Shown piece after piece: positions 4,766-5,153 of a stretch of DNA of 5,153 bases (positions are counted from its first letter, which is position 1; each line of letters opens with the position of its first letter). The stretch comes from Anaerolineales bacterium. GTDB lineage: Bacteria; Chloroflexota; Anaerolineae; Anaerolineales; Villigracilaceae. The position numbers and the translations under genes were made by a program. The stretch spans positions 1 through 5,153 of the forward strand of contig JANWWB010000190.1 of NCBI GenBank assembly GCA_025056515.1, in the 5' to 3' direction. A model generated the notes under the pieces. That model worked only from the letters and a program-made list of their open reading frames with translations. It made no database searches and was not told where the DNA came from.

Positions 4766-5153
4766 ATGACCGAATGGCTTCCCGCTTCCACAGAAAGTAT
4801 CTCCCGCGCCGCTGCTCTGCTGCGCGCTGGCGGCTTGGTGGCGTTCCCCACCGAAACAGTCTACGGGCTAGGTGCGAACGCTCTGGACGAAAAGGCCGTT
4901 CGACGTATCTTCCTAGCTAAAGGTCGCCCAATCGCCGACCCACTCATCGTCCATCTCGCCCGTCCTGAGCAAATTGAGCGCGTTGCCCGTCGTATCCCAC
5001 CGCTGGCGCTTCGCTTGGCCGAAACCTTCTGGCCAGGTGCGCTGACGCTCATCTTGCCCAAACAGCCGGTGATTCCAGACCTGGTCACCTCAGGGCTAGC
5101 AACAGTCGCTGTGCGCGTGCCCAATCATCCGGTTGCTTTGGCGCTCTTGGAAG
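4766..5153 (+). CDS. L-threonylcarbamoyladenylate synthase (TsaC/Sua5 family), 5' part, cut by window edge
   Basis: This enzyme makes threonylcarbamoyl-AMP from threonine, bicarbonate and ATP, the first step of the universal t6A37 tRNA modification in the cytoplasm. The 129 codons present cover most of the YrdC-type catalytic domain. Residues near 33-41 read PTETVYGLG, the family signature. KGRPIADPLIVH follows near 57-68, whose lysine and arginine line the nucleotide pocket. FWPGALTLILPK and then TVAVRVPNHPVALALL complete the recognisable blocks. Whether the gene is the short TsaC/YrdC form or the long Sua5 form with an extra C-terminal domain cannot be seen. The ATG at 4766 gives MTEWLPAS, a reasonable family start, with a weak purine run upstream. 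It diverges from the membrane-protein operon. The family call is very secure. Confidence 0.95.
   Translation, partial: MTEWLPASTESISRAAALLRAGGLVAFPTETVYGLGANALDEKAVRRIFLAKGRPIADPLIVHLARPEQIERVARRIPPLALRLAETFWPGALTLILPKQPVIPDLVTSGLATVAVRVPNHPVALALLE

Noticed and set aside
4931..4966. Asp instead of Asn in KGRPIADPLIVH of the Sua5-like protein as an unusual residue
   Set aside because: Both Asn and Asp occur at this place in family members as I recall them, so it is not a sign of altered function.
4861..5124. Minus-strand open frame opposite the Sua5-like gene
   Set aside because: It is a shadow of the clearly conserved plus-strand coding sequence, with a Ser/Arg-rich product and no recognisable domain.

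Overview
The window looks like chromosomal DNA from a bacterium of moderate GC content. The gene set suggests Chloroflexota, perhaps an Anaerolineae-like lineage. The basis is an actinobacterial-type inositol-phosphate synthase, two small unnamed membrane proteins next to it, and an IS1-type transposase remnant of a style I associate with that phylum. This is inference from remembered family resemblance; no search was run.

Layout. (1) 1-251, minus: 5' end of a short-chain dehydrogenase/reductase that runs off the left edge, with a good ribosome binding site and a TATAAT box just upstream. (2) 252-1313: a 1.06-kb stretch with no intact gene. It is not empty: 437-1060 on the plus strand reads as a decayed IS1-family transposase once one stop codon and three frameshifts are allowed for. 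(3) 1314-2294, plus: complete moaA (GTP 3',8-cyclase, molybdenum cofactor synthesis). (4) 2305-2646, minus: HIT-family protein, convergent with moaA. (5) 2653-2808: spacer holding a 17-bp-stem hairpin. (6) 2809-3894, minus: inositol-3-phosphate synthase, with a perfect 10-bp inverted repeat upstream. (7) 4012-4233 and 4238-4663/4666, minus: two small membrane proteins only 4 nt apart, surely one transcription unit. (8) 4766-5153, plus: 5' part of a TsaC/Sua5 threonylcarbamoyl-AMP synthase that runs off the right edge, divergent from the membrane pair.

The genes do not form one pathway. The window is a patchwork of housekeeping genes (tRNA t6A modification, molybdopterin, inositol phosphate, HIT nucleotide hydrolase). 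The minus-strand series from 4666 down to 2305 (membrane pair, ino1, HIT) could be partly co-transcribed, but hairpins sit in both larger gaps. No CRISPR array, tRNA, rRNA, defence system or intact mobile element is visible. The strongest non-obvious signals are the transposase fossil, the two inverted repeats flanking ino1, and -10-like boxes lying very close to several start codons.
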